A DNA stretch of 64,000 nt from Sebastes aleutianus (taxonomy: Eukaryota; Chordata; Actinopteri; Perciformes; Sebastidae). The stretch covers positions 14,418,129 through 14,482,128 of the forward strand of contig CAKAKS010000032.1 in assembly GCA_916700875.1 (NCBI GenBank), read 5' to 3'. Position numbers and translations under genes: made by a program. Under the pieces are notes generated by a model. That model did not search any database, had not been told where the DNA came from, and saw nothing but the letters and a program-made list of their open reading frames with translations. Of this stretch, positions 1 to 12,775 are shown in pieces (position 1 is the stretch's first letter; each line of letters opens with the position of its first letter).

Positions 1-668
1 GGTAGGCCAGTATCATCAAGTTTACATAAAGGTGTGTGTTAAAAGAACCCTGTGTTGTTTTTGACCACCTGTGCCTCTATGGAGTATTGTTTTTTTAAGA
101 GTAGGTTCCACATAATCTTGTTTACCAAAAGAAAAAACCACAGGGTACATTTGCGTTTCCTCGTCATTGGGGGATCTTGGAAACTACAAATTTATAAGAA
201 AGCCTGCATTACAAAGTATGGTTTGAAAGGCATGGGCATTTACTACTTATAGGGAGAGTCAAGTGAAAAGATACTATTGGTTGTTGCATTATGGGAAATG
301 TAGGATTCAGTTATTTTGGCTCTAAAAGTCAGGATATCTCGGGCCGTTAAATAGATTATTTTAACTAAGCATTAACTGTTTTTGATGTCTTTCTATTCAG
401 GTTTTAAAGAAAAAGAACCAAAGACAGAACCACAAGGTAAACACAAGGAATCTGCACGAGGGTCGACTCCCAGCTGGAACCTCACAACCAAAGTGGTCCA
501 AGTGAGCTGTCCCCACAACGGATCCAACTCAAAGTCCTTCTCCTCACTCAGAAAGTCCTCCATAACCAGGCCCCCTCCTACCCAACGCGTTCTCACCCCA
601 TCTCCCCATATACCGACGCTTTGTCAAACCCCTTGGCGTCACTCTTTTCGGTCGCAGCAAACACGTGC
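1..668. other. Intergenic DNA, no gene recognised
   Basis: Short open frames occur on both strands but none resembles a protein family, and none has convincing splice sites or codon structure. From about 400 to 660 the base composition becomes more GC-rich, which may mark an unidentified dispersed repeat that ends where the TTAA-flanked element begins. Confidence 0.5.
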
Positions 669-672
669 TTAA

Positions 673-1398
673 TGGGGCTGTTTGTAACTTCTTATATGTA
701 TAAATCAATCCGGGTCGGTGTCCCATTCGTGCTCGCATATGCGCACTCGCGTGTGTCCATGCTGTTCAGACAAGACTCCAACACAAACTACACCGAAGCA
801 CCAAAACCGCAAAGTAATATATAGAGAAGCCAGTCTTGCAAAACAGTGTTGGCCGCGGTCAGAGTACTGCTCCTCTGCCTGCCTGCTTGCCTTCACTCAG
901 CTCGCTCCACCTCACGTGCATGCGTGCACACTACACACTGCAGAAGAGTTAGTTTAGCTCTGAGAATATCTAGTGAATGTACAGTGGACGTTTGTGCAGA
1001 AATAAATGCTGCAGCTCCTTCAGACCAAGAGGTTTTCCATGTCTTGTGAAGTGACGGGGCTCTGCAGCGAGAAATGTTATCATCTCCGACCGGGTGCCAG
1101 TGTCTCCCGTTCCCTCATTGGCCGCGGTCGGGAGGCTGAAGCAGGAAAAGCCAACACTAGGATCAGCAGTGATTCATGGAGAGACCTTCGTCTGGTCAGC
1201 TAACATTACTGCCAAGCAGGTGAAATATAGAGTGATATTGTGGTTTTAGCTGATGTGTGTCGCCTCACTGTTTTGAGCGATGCTCGTTCATGTCTATTTA
1301 GAGCGAGCACAAGCACGAGCCCGACGCTGACTTTCGTTGACTTAACGGCCACAGGTGTCGCTGTTAACAAGCATTTCTGATTCTTACAAACAGTCCCT
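673..1398. mobile_element. TTAA-flanked non-autonomous DNA element, copy 1
   Basis: A 726-bp element bounded on both sides by TTAA (669-672 and 1399-1402). Its ends form an inverted repeat: the left end reads tggggctgtttgtaac and the right end reads ttacaaacagtccc. A full-length relative lies at 52144-52858 and a shorter one at 50259-50446. It has no credible coding capacity, so I call it a miniature (MITE-like) element. TTAA target duplication is typical of the piggyBac superfamily, and the TTAA preference is supported here by the nested insertion near 50.3 kb. The superfamily assignment is inference. Confidence 0.75.
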
Positions 1399-1470
1399 TT
1401 AATAATGTAAAGTAAATAAAAAGACGTGCTTAGGTTTAGGCATAGTTAGGTTTAGGAAAACACAACATGG

Positions 1471-2085
1471 TTGAGCTTAAAACTACTATGTTTGTACAGT
1501 GAAAATGACACTGATATCGTTGAGCGGTGGAAAGAGCACTTAGAGGAACCCCTGAACCTGACCAACGTGTCCTCCGTAGAGGAGGCAGAATTTGAAAACT
1601 CAGGGGCAGGCTTGTACATATCCTTGGCAGAGGTCACTGAGGTTGTCAAAAAGCTCCTCAGCGTCAAGGCACTGGGTGTGGATGAGATGTTGGGTTGTCT
1701 TGGCTGACACGCCTCGTCAGTGTCGCGTGGAGGGACAGGGCCTGTGGAATGGCAGACCAGGGTGGTGGTTCCCATTCTTAAAAAGGGGGACCGGAGGGTG
1801 TGCTCCAATTATCGGGATATCTCACTGCTCAGCCTTCCCGGGAAAGTTTGTTCTAGGGTGCTGGAAAGGAGACTCCGACCGATTCTCCGAGGAGCAATGC
1901 GGATTCCATCCTGGCCGTGGAACAGAGGACCAGCTCTTTACCCTCGCATGGCTGTTGGAGGGGTCATGGAAGTTTGCCCCAAGTCTGCTGGAAAACATTG
2001 CTGGGGAGAGGGACGTCTGAATTCCCTGCTAAGCCTGCTCCTCCCGCGACCTGGCCCCGGATAACCGGAAGAAAATGGATGGATG
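1471..2085 (+). mobile_element. Decayed non-LTR retrotransposon (LINE) reverse-transcriptase fragment
   Basis: Three overlapping, frame-shifted stretches encode pieces of a LINE reverse transcriptase. One is a fragment like EEAEFENSGAGLYISLAEV upstream of the polymerase fingers. Then comes VVVPILKKGDRRVCSNYRDI and SLLSLPGKVCSRVLERRLRP (polymerase motifs 1-2), and in another frame EEQCGFHPGRGTEDQLFTLA (motif 2/3). The frame breaks and the missing YxDD palm show that it is dead and truncated. It ends near a short ATGGATGG run (2074-2084), the kind of simple 3' tail many fish LINEs have. The exact clade (Rex1, L2 or CR1-like) cannot be fixed by eye. Confidence 0.8.
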
Positions 2086-3828
2086 TTGTGAACAGGGGAC
2101 ATGATGGAACAGCTGATTGACGCACAGGACACGAACAGCAGTCTCCTTGTCTTTGTTGGAAAGTTTCATGAAAAGCTCTATATAAATAAAATGTATTACT
2201 ATTATTCCATATTAACTAAATAGAACTGTCTAACATAGTTTTGCCTCTTTACAAGAATAGCACGTCAATATGAACAAATAGAAATAGCTGCAGTGTATTG
2301 TAGCTTACATTGTGGGAAATATCGACTATACACGCGTAACGAAAGACAGCTGTTAGTTTTATTTATGGCTTTAACACAAAGCATGAAGCAACAGTGTGAC
2401 TGTGAGAGAAGTGTTTATACAACCATTACATCTCTACAATATTTGGTTAACTGCTGAAAAAATAAATGCTGTCAACATACTGTATAAAAAAAATGTCACC
2501 TAAGGCACAGCGTTGTCGTATTTGCACTAATTTTGGTTTCAACAGCTTGTTAAGGCACTCGGACTGTATTTAACGTTGCATTTTACTGCCTGAAAATACT
2601 GCCGCTATTATGCTGCTGACATCCGGCAGTTCACCGACCACAATCAACAGCTTGTAAGCTAAACATGACAACAGGTTTTAAACACACACACACACACCCA
2701 CATATTTGTTATAACACGCACAATAAACATAACCAAAGGACATCAAACAAAATGCAATTACATATTTGCTTTCACAAATGATGAAAAATACGGCAAAAAC
2801 ATCAGACAACATTTCAAAACGGTTAAAAAATGCAATAAGAAACATTATAGCTGCAGGGTCAGCTATATCATAAATGCTTCCACATTCAGAGAAAACTGTT
2901 CCAAGTGTTCATACGCGTCACAAAGAAGATAGACCTACATGTGTGTGCTGCCCCAACAAGAATTGAAGAGTCAAAGAAGACAGTAAGAAAAAGTAACTAA
3001 AAGTAGTTGTTAAAAAAAGATGAAATCAGTAGTTTCGTGTTTCACACAAATACTTTCACATGACAATAAAACATGCAAATAAAAAAAAAAAGAAGTATAT
3101 ATTTGCATGAGATAATTATAATATGTTTGTAATAGCTAACATGTCTGATAAATATGGAAAACGTGTTTTAGAGGCTATTTTGTATTGGGCACTTTTTACG
3201 AAATATCAAATGAAATTAAAATGTATTAAAAATAAAAATGACACATCAGAAAGTTAAATTGGAAGATGACATGAGTCATGATCAATCTGGACAACATCCT
3301 GACAGCTCATCTCTTACCAACAACTGACAAGAGGAAACTTCTCTCTGGATGCATTAGCAAACAGTTTCCTATTTGCAGAAGATTTTTTTTGTTATTTGAT
3401 AAATACTAATACGTGAGGCACTGAGCCTCAATGCTGACATCAATTAAAGTCAACAACACCACCAAAACATGGACTTAACATTCACATTACAGAGTAACAC
3501 TATGATCACTAAGATGATTGTCTCTCGCAGGTGTCGGGTGCTTCATGTTGAATCCAGCCAACATTTCAGTCTGTGGAGAAACGAGCTAGATCACTGCACC
3601 CGGGTGAACACAAGTGTGCATATGAGAGTGCACAGTACAGTATTACATACATAACGGATTGTAATAATGCAACGTAGCGCTCTATCAAACATGCATACTG
3701 TATGTAACCACTGTGAATGCACCCTCTACTGCATGTCTAACTGAGCCTCCACTCCCCATCTAACCAGCTTGTACGTGCTAAGAGTTTTGACATTTCTCCC
3801 ATAAATCAGGACACCTGCAGGTAAAGTC
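2086..3828. other. Intergenic / NEK9 3' flank
   Basis: AT-rich sequence without a recognisable gene. The part nearest 3828 presumably contains the NEK9 3' UTR (minus strand), but I did not identify a convincing polyadenylation site. A short CA run lies near 2682-2698. The stretch 2165-2205 resembles the AT-rich tail of a fish retroelement (tatataaataaaatgtatta). Confidence 0.45.
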
Positions 3829-6800
3829 TCACACGCTGGCACCTGCAGATCGGCCCCCGTGTTTTTTGAATCCGCTTCCTCTTTCTCCTCCGTCCCCGGG
3901 CATACGGGCATCAGAGGGACGGTTTCCGTTATTGTCGCATCCTGCTTCCCGTAGCGTTGAGCGATTGATTGCCGCCCAGAGCCTTTCGTTCTCCTTCTGC
4001 TGCTCATTGACCTAGAGGCGACAGGAATACATGCTGTTACTCACCCACAAGGATCAAACTCAGCACTGAGGCGGACAGGTAGCTTTTGGGAATAATGTCT
4101 CACCTGCTTCTCGAGCATCTGGATCCTCAAATCTTGATGAGCGACTGTCTCTCGCAGCTGCAAAATAAGCTATTGTGTCAAATACTGTTGCAATGGGATG
4201 TACACATTAGGGCTGTCAAAGTTAAAGTGATAATAATGCATTAACGTGAGTTAACGCAAATTCGTTTTAACGACACTAATTTCTTTAACGCATTAATGCA
4301 ACTTGCGATTTTTAGGTTGTAGTGGGCTCATTTGTAAAGCTAGAGTGAAGATACTGGCATCATATGAAACTAGAAAAACCTAAAGAATCCATCGGTACCA
4401 ACCATGTTATGCTTAGCTTGTCGAGAAGGAGGCTAAATAACGCTCCAAACTTGCGCTGAATTTTGGTGAGGAAAACTGTTATGACTATTTTCAAAGGGGA
4501 CCTCTGACCTCAAGATATGTGAATGAAAACTGGTTCTATGGGTACCCACGAGTCTCCCCTTTACAGACATGCCCACTTTATGATAATCACATGCACTTTG
4601 GGGCAAGTCATAGTCAAGTCAGCACACTGACATACTGACAGCTGTTGTTGCCTGTTGGGCTGCAGTTTGCCATGTTATGATTTGAGCATATTGTTTATGC
4701 TAAATGCAGTACCTGTGAGGGTTTCTGGACAATATTTGTCATGTTTTGTGTTGTTAATTGATTACCAATAATAAATATATACATACATTTGCATAAAGCA
4801 AACATATTTGTCCACTCCCATGCTGGTAAGGGTATTAAAAACTCCCTTTAAGGTACATTTTGAACAGATAAAAAATGTGTGATTAATTTGCGATTAGAAG
4901 CGATTAACTATGGACAATCATCGAATCGATTGACAGCCCTAGTACAGATTAGATCATGATTTGCAGTGCTGAGTGCACAGATTTGATACCTGTGTGACTT
5001 CGCTACTTGCTTTGCAGCATGCACCCAGTTCTCCTTTTTTGCAGACGTCAGCCTCCTCCAGTCCATTGACTTTATCACAGCTCATTCGCTTAGTCTGAAA
5101 AACAATTCAAAATGCCGTGTTACACAGTATAGACATCAGTACTGTAACATTCTAAAAAGTGTTTATTTGGGGCACATAATTCATGTCTATATAAGTGCAA
5201 AGGACAGCTATATTGGCATTACCGACAGGTCTTTCTTGGCGCTGATTGCTGATGCCGCAGCCGTTAGCTCTTTCAGCTCCTCATAAGGTAGAGTGACGCT
5301 CTCGGAGATAGAAGAGAGCTGGTCAGGAGTGGATAACTCAGACTCTGCTGGAATTGGGATGAACTCTGCGTTCTCAAGCTCCTGTTGGATGAGAACCTCC
5401 CTGAATTAGAACACTGTGAGTCTACATTCAGAGATTTCCGTTTTATGATGCTTATGATGCTTTACGGTGCTTTCATGATAACAAACCTTTCTAAGCCAGA
5501 GAGGGCAGGAGCTGTCCCCAGTCTGACTTGCCAGCGACATACTCGAGGTCGCCATGAAGCACTCCTCCGTATTATCCTCCATTGTACCCCCAAGACCCCG
5601 GTCACGACCCCCCGTCTCTGAACCAGGTTCTATGTTCAGATCCACTGTTGATGTAGATGCCTCCTGGCCCAGTCCTATGTATACATAAATACATTAACAC
5701 AACAATGTCAACTTGCAGGTGCACATGTAAATGTATTCTTAAAGCAAAGAAAATTAATCAATACACCAAAGAAAAGTATTTACCACTACCAACTGAGAGT
5801 CCACTGCTGTTAGAGCGAATAGTCTTGGAATTGAGCACTTTCTCTGCAAAGGAGAAAATATGTTAGACCGTTGGCTGTTTGCACCAGTACACTGTGCAGG
5901 TGTCTGGTTGTGATTACTAACCCATTATGATAATGGTGTGCCAGCCACAGCAGGAGAGGTCCGGTACATGGTGGAGGGAACCAAAGATAGGCCTTGGCAT
6001 GGCGGGGCATACCTCAGAACCAAATCCCTTATCGGCTGGCATCCCAAGTCGCCCGTTTCCTGCATTTCCCCACGCAAAGATCTGATTGTCTGCAAGAAAC
6101 AAAAACGGGTGATGATATAGCCTCAGGACCAAAGATCTGGGGCATTTGGAAAGAAATAAAAGTGCCACAAACCTTGACATAAAATCAGAAAAATGTACAT
6201 ATTATTGCCATAGATGCACCATAGGACTGTACGTGTTCTTACCCTCAGTGGCTGCAATGGTGAAACCATCTCCACAAGACAGTTTGGTCACTGTCTTCCC
6301 TCCAAAGGGTCCGACGAGGAGCTGGACACCCTGGTGTTTCTTAAAGTCCTTCACACCCAGCTGTCCGTACTTGTTGCAACCGAAGGTGATCAGACGACCA
6401 CGTACTGCAAATCCAGAAATCATACGAAATGATGTTTCTTTGAAATGGTAAAAACTTTCACTTACAAAAGAAACATCAGCCTCTTTTTACGGTACCATCA
6501 ATGGCAGCTGTGTGGGTCTTCCCTGGAGCTATGGCCTGAATCTTGAACCTCGACAGCTGCTTTACCAAAGTCAGTGTGGTGATGTACGGGATCCCCTGGT
6601 AACCCTGGTGTGGTGTACAGAAAATAAAAACGTATAAAACATAGCTGCATCACCTAAAGTCTCTGTTATTACAGTCCTTTAAGTATAACCCAGTACCTCT
6701 CCAGGGTGGTTTTTGAGACCAGAGATTCCCTGGTTCAGACCAAGCTTGTTGAATTCATTGTTTCCACATGCTAGGACTTTGCCAGTTTCTGTTAAAAAGA

Positions 6801-9800
6801 AGGTTCCATCGCTGGCACATGACACCGAGGAGATGGTGGCGCCTTTAGGGATTTCCACCTGGGAAAACCAGACAACAGTCATTAATTGCTACAAATAAGA
6901 CTATTCTATCATATTTCTTAAAACACTTTGTATCTTACTGGCTCCTGCAAGGTTTTAGCCTCTTGACAGACTGAAACAAAATCTTACTTGCATCGGTGAA
7001 GAAAAGTCATCCTCACATTCCAGGCCGAGACGCCCTGCAGCAGGAAAATAGAGCAAATTTGACTGAGAACACTCAGCCTGACTGTATATTAGAAGGGCCA
7101 CTATCTCCACCTGCTGGCTACAGCTATAACAGCAAAAACAACATGGCAGAGATAGCTTAATCAGCTCAAGACAACAGTAAATACAGCAACTCTATGTACC
7201 ATACTCTCCACAGCCCCAGGCGTAGATGTCCCCATTCTGAGTCAGGACTGCCACGTGGTTGTCTCCACACGAAACCTGACGGACGGGCCGCTCCTCAAAA
7301 AACTCCAAAAGCACTGGCTCCAAAATCTCCATGCCGAGCTCACCCTCCACTCCGATGCAGCCGTAATAGTCTGACCCGAACATGTACATCTGGTCCTCAT
7401 CTGCAAAAGCAGCAGAAGAAGAGGGTTCAAAATGTATCTTTACGGGAGAAAGTTGCTGTTTTTGCTGGAAGCTTTCATCACTCACCGGTGATACAGGCGG
7501 TGAAGTCAGCCCCACATGCCACCTGTCGGATGGCCTTCCCCGCGAGCTTCTCCACCCTCTTTGGCTGCCGGTACGAGGAATGGTCTCCATGTCCCAGCTG
7601 GCCCACCATCTTGGCTCCACTTTGGACATTCTGAAGACCAGATTGAGAAAGAAGTGAAGCATAAGAACAACTGGATCCAGTATATTTCTCCCAGAGTGAT
7701 GGATTATTAATACTTACAGCCCAGGTATACAGCTCCTTTTCCACTGTCACCACTGCACAGTGACTCTCCCCTGCACACACATGCTGGGCGCTGCTGCCTC
7801 CTTTAAACGTGTCCAGTTTCTGGGGGGTGAACTTGCCTCCGCCCCAGAAGTACACCTCCCTTGAGCGTGTGGTCACCACGGCAACGGGGGTGTCAGTCTG
7901 TGTACTCAGCCTGTGGTACAGCCAGGACAACCAATCAGTTTTATGCAACAAAATCATACTTAAAGGACCATGGATAGGCTTTTACAGTGGAGAAAATGAA
8001 ACAAGTGTTAACAACTTACTTTGGCTTTTTCATTGCTAAATTCAGCAGGGCAACTCGCTCTTCAAGCTCCCTAACAGAGAATGACATTGTCAGTGAGTGT
8101 TTTGACTTTAATTCATTCAACATTATCAAAAATATTTTCTTATTAAGGAAATAACGAAAACACTCTATTCCCCTTCAACTTACTGTCTGCGGCAGGAGAT
8201 GATAGGCTGGTCCAGAATCTCGTCAGATGTAGGCCTCTTTGCAGGATCCTACGACACAAAAACATCACAAGAACTTTACAGTTTTGCTTAGCACACAGTA
8301 TTATCTCAAACCATTTGTTTTCCTGACACTCACTTGACGGAGGCAGTCATACACCAGTTCAATCAATTCAGATGAAAAAACATCAGAGTCCACATCCATA
8401 GTCCAGTTGCCCTGGACTATTTTCACGCAGAGGTTCAGAGGGTTCTGGTGGACACAACAGCAGCAAAATGAGTTAACTGTAGTGGGGAAAGAATTCAAAT
8501 TTTCTGATTAAAGTAGAGTATAAAAACTTTTTCTAGCAAGTCAACAAACCTACCGTTGCATCAAATGTTCTTGTAAGAGTCAAAACTTCAAAAATGACAC
8601 AACCCATGGCCCAGATGTCTGATTTGAAGTTGTACTTCGATCCCTGGCACAATTCAGGTGACATGTAATATGGAGTTCCCACACACTGGATTTACAGAAG
8701 AAGAAAAAAAAGGATTTAATATTTACTAAATCATAGCCAGTCTGGTTAAATATGCTAGGGGGGGGAATCACAACTTACAGTCTCTGCCATTGAAAACTCA
8801 GAGTCTAACTTCTTTGCAAGCCCATAGTCGCCCAGCTTGATGAGGTCAGTCTTGGTCAGGAAAATGTTCAGAGTTTTGATATCTCTGCAAGGAAAAAGGA
8901 TGGTTCAATTAACAAAAAACATTGTTAGAAACTAAATTTAAAAAAAGTCCTGCAGATGCCATAGATAAGGGCATGAAAACATGCAGAACATCTTACCTGT
9001 GTAAGATCCCAGCCTTGTGAATGTGGGACACTGCTGAGGCAACTTGGTACAGGTACCATATGACCACCTAAAGAAACATGTTAAAGGTGACGATGTCATA
9101 TAATAGAGAATAGTCTGTTTGCATAAAATAAATGCCCTGCAATGTTGCACTCATACCTCTTCACAGAAAAGTTTCCCATTCTGGTGGTTGATTTTATCAT
9201 ACAGATTTCCTCCTGTGATGAGAAGGCCGTTTAGATAAACAAGCATTCAAACTAATCTCGATCACATCTTCAGAGTGGATATGATATTCACTTACCATTA
9301 CAATACTCCAACTCAATGAGCAAGGTGTTTTTATCCAGGAAGTGATTGAAGTAGGCTATGATGTTGTTGTGCTCCAGGATGGAGAGGATGCTTATTTCGT
9401 TCATGACATCTCTGCGCTCCTTTTCGGAGAGCGTGGTCAGCTCCACCTCCTTCCATACCACCAGAGAGTTGTCCTAGGGGGGGACGTGTCATCAAATAAT
9501 AATAATAATAACAATATTAGTGTCCATATTTGTCCCTCCAGATGACAGAATGCACAGGTTGAAGTTTCTCTACAGTCCTTATAACCAGCTTACAGAATAG
9601 ACTGACAAGGGAAATCTTCTCTGGTTAAGAACAGAAAACTTTTATAAAATATAACTGGTGCAGAATCATTTTTTGAAGGGAAGGGTAGCATGAAAGGGTC
9701 TGCAAACCCATATACTACAGTGCATGCAGCCAACTGGACTACAGGATAAAGAGGCAAAGGCATGGGAAAGTAATTTATCTAGCTCTCACTCAGGAATTTC

Positions 9801-11186
9801 TCACAGGGGTATGGAAACAGAGGAACGGTGAGCAATTCAGTTAGCCAGACACATCCTGTGCAGTAAATCATTATGATCCGCTTAGAAAACAAGATGTAGC
9901 ACTATTAACAAGACATGTCTGATATATCTGATTAGTATGTTTTCGTTGTAAGCAGTGGTTATAATAAGGTTCAGGTTCAGGTGACTTTATTTGTACCTGT
10001 AGGTAGATTTGTTTTGCAGCAAAAATGACATCCGTATTGACAATGAGGTAGAGCACAGACAAGAGACAGACATACCAAAAAACATGACAAAGGGTACTCA
10101 AAAGGCTTGCTGGAATCAGGACCCAGCAAAAAGAGAGAAGGCCACAAGAACAATATAAAAAACTACTGAAATATCAGGACAGAAAAGACACAATAAAATG
10201 AGAAAAGGGATAAACTTCCATAAATAATGTGCAAAAGCTGCTAGGACTTATTTAAGTGAACAATTGCAGCTGGAACAAAACTGTTCCTGTAGCGCTTTGT
10301 TCTACACCTTTGTATATACTGCACTAGAGCTTTTACCCTTGTGTGTTATACTCTATTTTAGCTTTTATCCTAGCTTTTATTTTTAGCTTGTTTTTATTTT
10401 CTAATCTTTAATGTTTTTATTACTGTTTTAATTATGTCTTAATGTTCTTTTGCACTTTGTCGCAATGTTCTTGAATGTTTACGTAAAGCACTTTGAATTG
10501 CCCTGTTGCTGAAATGTGCTCTACAAATAAAGCTGCCTTGCCTTGTTGTTGTTACAGTGATGGTAAATTTACACTTTAAACAACACAGTTTTACTGGAAG
10601 TATCACCTTGAACGCCTGTTTACCACAGATCAGTGCTATGTTCTGCATATCTGATTGATGGTTGCAAGAAAAATGATCACTATTAACTGGAAGAAGACTA
10701 ACCCTCCCACAATTGCTCAATGGTTACAAAAGGTCAAACAGGTGCACATGATGGAATACATGAGTGCCCAGGTACAACTGAAACTGCCTATTTTTAAAAG
10801 GAGATGGATGTTCGTTATAGAATACCTTAGTCAGGAATCCTGTACTTAATTGTCTTTGATGTATAGTTTTTGTAGGTATGTATGTGGGTAGATGTGTGTG
10901 CACTCCATCCATATGTGGCGTTACTTTGTTTTTGTGTACATGTATGTCAGGTGAGGCCCCCCAGTCTCAAGGCGGTTTTGTTTTGTGATGATTAATTGCC
11001 TGTTAATTTGTATTAATGGCAATAAAGTTAAAAAATAAATAAACAACACAGTTTTCATGGAGGGAAGTGATTGTTGCATGGCATAATGTGTGATCCGTGT
11101 CTTTTAAACACAGACAACAGTGCTGGGACATAAATCCAACATACCTCTGTTCTTCTGTACAGAGTTGCTTCAGCAATATACAATAT

Positions 11187-11235
<49 letters not shown>

Positions 11236-11727
11236 TAAAAATAGAAAAATAGAAGAGAAAAAAATATATAATAATAATGATAATAATGAATAAATAAATA
11301 AAATTAAAAAAGGAAAACGTTTTCTCAAAAAATGACAAGAAGGGGCCCATTCTTTGTACTAGACATGACTTTTTCCTTGCCTTGTTGTTACAGTGATGGT
11401 AAATGTACACTTTAAACAACACAGTTTTCATGGAGGGAAGTGATTGTTGCATGGCATAATGTGTGATCCGTGTCTTTTAAACTCAGACAACAGTGCTGGG
11501 ACGTAAATCCAACCTACCTCTGTTCTCCTGTACAGAGTAGCTTCACCAAACGCCCCCCTCCCGAGGATCCGGATCGGAATGTAGTGCAGCTTCTCCTCTT
11601 CGCCATTAAACGTGCTCGACGCGGATGTCTCACTGACCACAGACCCGCCGCCCAGATCTGAGTTTAACGAGTCGAAATGTCTCTCATAGTCTCCCAGGGA
11701 CATGTTTCTGTTTAGAGACTTTGTCAT
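3829..11727 (-). CDS. nek9: Serine/threonine kinase NEK9 (NIMA-related kinase 9)
   Basis: NEK9 is a mitotic kinase that acts in spindle and centrosome assembly upstream of NEK6/NEK7 (family knowledge). My 23 coding exons, 5' to 3' on the minus strand: 11518-11727, 9296-9473, 9157-9212, 8997-9067, 8779-8884, 8554-8685, 8334-8444, 8184-8248, 8020-8070, 7718-7910, 7486-7630, 7200-7400, 6988-7034, 6697-6858, 6496-6595, 6243-6404, 5922-6089, 5784-5843, 5487-5674, 5223-5381, 4990-5094, 4104-4157, 3829-4011. All junctions are GT-AG, phases agree, and the total is 968 residues (human about 979). Visible parts: glycine loop LGRGAFGEATL (55-65), lysine in VVWKEV (78), HRDIKT (aspartate 173), DYG (191-193), T-loop GTPYYMSPE, then RCC1-type repeats (about 330-720), acidic linker, and a short coiled coil (about 891-925). 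I do not see the TQT dynein-light-chain motif of the mammalian C terminus. Start may be Met1 or Met9 (MSLGDYERH). Confidence 0.95.
4208..4941. mobile_element. hAT-like MITE in NEK9 intron 21, copy 1
   Basis: A 734-bp element starts TAGGGCTGTCAA and ends TTGACAGCCCTA, a perfect 12-bp inverted repeat. The flanking 8-mers GTACACAT (4200-4207) and GTACAGAT (4942-4949) differ at one base, as expected for an old 8-bp target duplication of the hAT superfamily. A second copy lies at 48969-49711. It lies between the exons at 4990-5094 and 4104-4157 and carries no usable coding frame. Confidence 0.88.
11041..11180 (-). pseudogene. Duplicated relic of the 3' end of NEK9 exon 1 plus donor site
   Basis: 11041-11180 repeats 11415-11551 with only scattered differences. 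The intron sequence, the splice donor and the last eleven codons of exon 1 are all copied. The relic still reads AEATLYRRTE on the minus strand and still has a donor (GAG|GTATGT). Upstream it runs straight into a CA/TA microsatellite and has no acceptor, so it should not be spliced into the message as an internal exon. A related start sequence (cagtgatggtaaa) also occurs at about 10555. Confidence 0.75.
11188..11231. repeat. (CA)n/(TA)n microsatellite
   Basis: An uninterrupted run of CA followed by TA units in NEK9 intron 1, directly next to the duplicated exon relic, and a plausible facilitator of that duplication. Confidence 0.9.
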
Positions 11728-12350
11728 CCAGTGATGTAAATAACCCGAGCAGGCCTATAACGACAACTCTTCCCCTATAGACTCCTACTACTACTACTAA
11801 ACTGTAAACAACATGTTAACACGTGTCTGCTAACAACAAACAGGGCTGTCAAAGTATCACGTGTTAAGTTAACATTAAAGCTACTCAATAATACACACAA
11901 TGTAAGAAAAATACAACGCAGCAAAATACGTGCAAATAGTTGCACAAGCGTCAAGCTTACACAACAAAAAATGAGGACGTATGCGTAAACTTTTTTTTGA
12001 AAAATTTCAAAATAAAAGGTGTTTCATCCGAGCGTGTTGTCTTGTATTTTACGCTGAAAGTCAACATTTCCGGTAATGCTAGTCTGCTTAGCTTGATTTG
12101 TGGCTAACGTTCAAGTTAGCAAGAAGAAAGTACAGCACCGAAGTAAAATCCAACTGTTTATGTGAATGTTATGACATTAAAAAGGTCCAGTAAGTCTGTA
12201 TAACAAACAAACAAGTTACCAAATGTTTAAAATCGATTGGTCTCGTCTGCCTCGACTAGAGAAGCAACAGCACACCGAAAACTCGTCAAGGAGGCTGGGT
12301 CATGCGTCATCAACGCGTCATATCTCAGGGGTATGACACATGCGCAGTAG
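11728..12350. promoter_or_regulatory. NEK9 5' flank / presumed promoter
   Basis: Region immediately upstream of the NEK9 start codon. I see no TATA box at a sensible distance and no strong CpG island. The first 300 bases contain several ACGTG-like motifs. No divergent gene is visible. The call rests on position only. Confidence 0.35.
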
Positions 12351-12738
12351 AATCTGGCCTGCACACAACCACATCATCCTTTTTTATCCATCATTCTCTT
12401 TTAAAAAATCATGTTTTTATCCATCACCCTATTAAACACCATCCCTTTTATCCATCATTCTTTTATCTACCTATTTATATTTATTTTTACTTTATTTTAT
12501 CTTATTCTTTTTAATCTTGCCTTAATTTGATTTGCACCCTGACTGACAGCCAGCCACCCCCACCCCTCTCAAGCCCAGTTATGTTGGCTTTTTTAAAGTT
12601 TTCTTAATTTATTTCTTTATTTCTTTCTTTCTTTCTTTCTTTCTTTTTTCTCTCCATTTTGTTTTATCCATATTTAATTTAATTTAATTTTGTTATGAAG
12701 AAAAGAAGGGAAAAAAGAGGGAAAAAAAAGAAAAACAA

Positions 12739-12775
<37 letters not shown>

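Larger units (their letters stand above)
9474..11517 (-). other. NEK9 intron 1, filled with repeat debris
   Basis: This 2-kb intron separates the first coding exon from the kinase body. Near 9960-10110 it holds a stretch typical of retroelement-derived fish repeats (caggttcaggtgactttatt). At 10500-10560 there is a 3'-tail-like piece (aaataaagctgccttgcctt) of the sort that ends many fish retroelements. At 11041-11180 it contains a duplicated copy of the exon 1 end (separate entry), followed by a CA/TA microsatellite. No other gene is visible in it. Confidence 0.55.

Noticed and set aside
3726..4007. A 93-residue open frame on the minus strand overlapping the last NEK9 exon in another frame
   Set aside because: The phase carried by exons 19-22 selects the other frame (VNEQQKENERLW...). 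The alternative starts inside the exon and shows no family resemblance, so it is most likely chance openness.
7194..7634. Long plus-strand frame across NEK9 exons 11-12
   Set aside because: It crosses an intron and is the antisense shadow of RCC1-repeat exons.
9342..9545. Plus-strand frame over NEK9 exon 2
   Set aside because: It is the antisense shadow of the kinase exon and has no start or splice context of its own.
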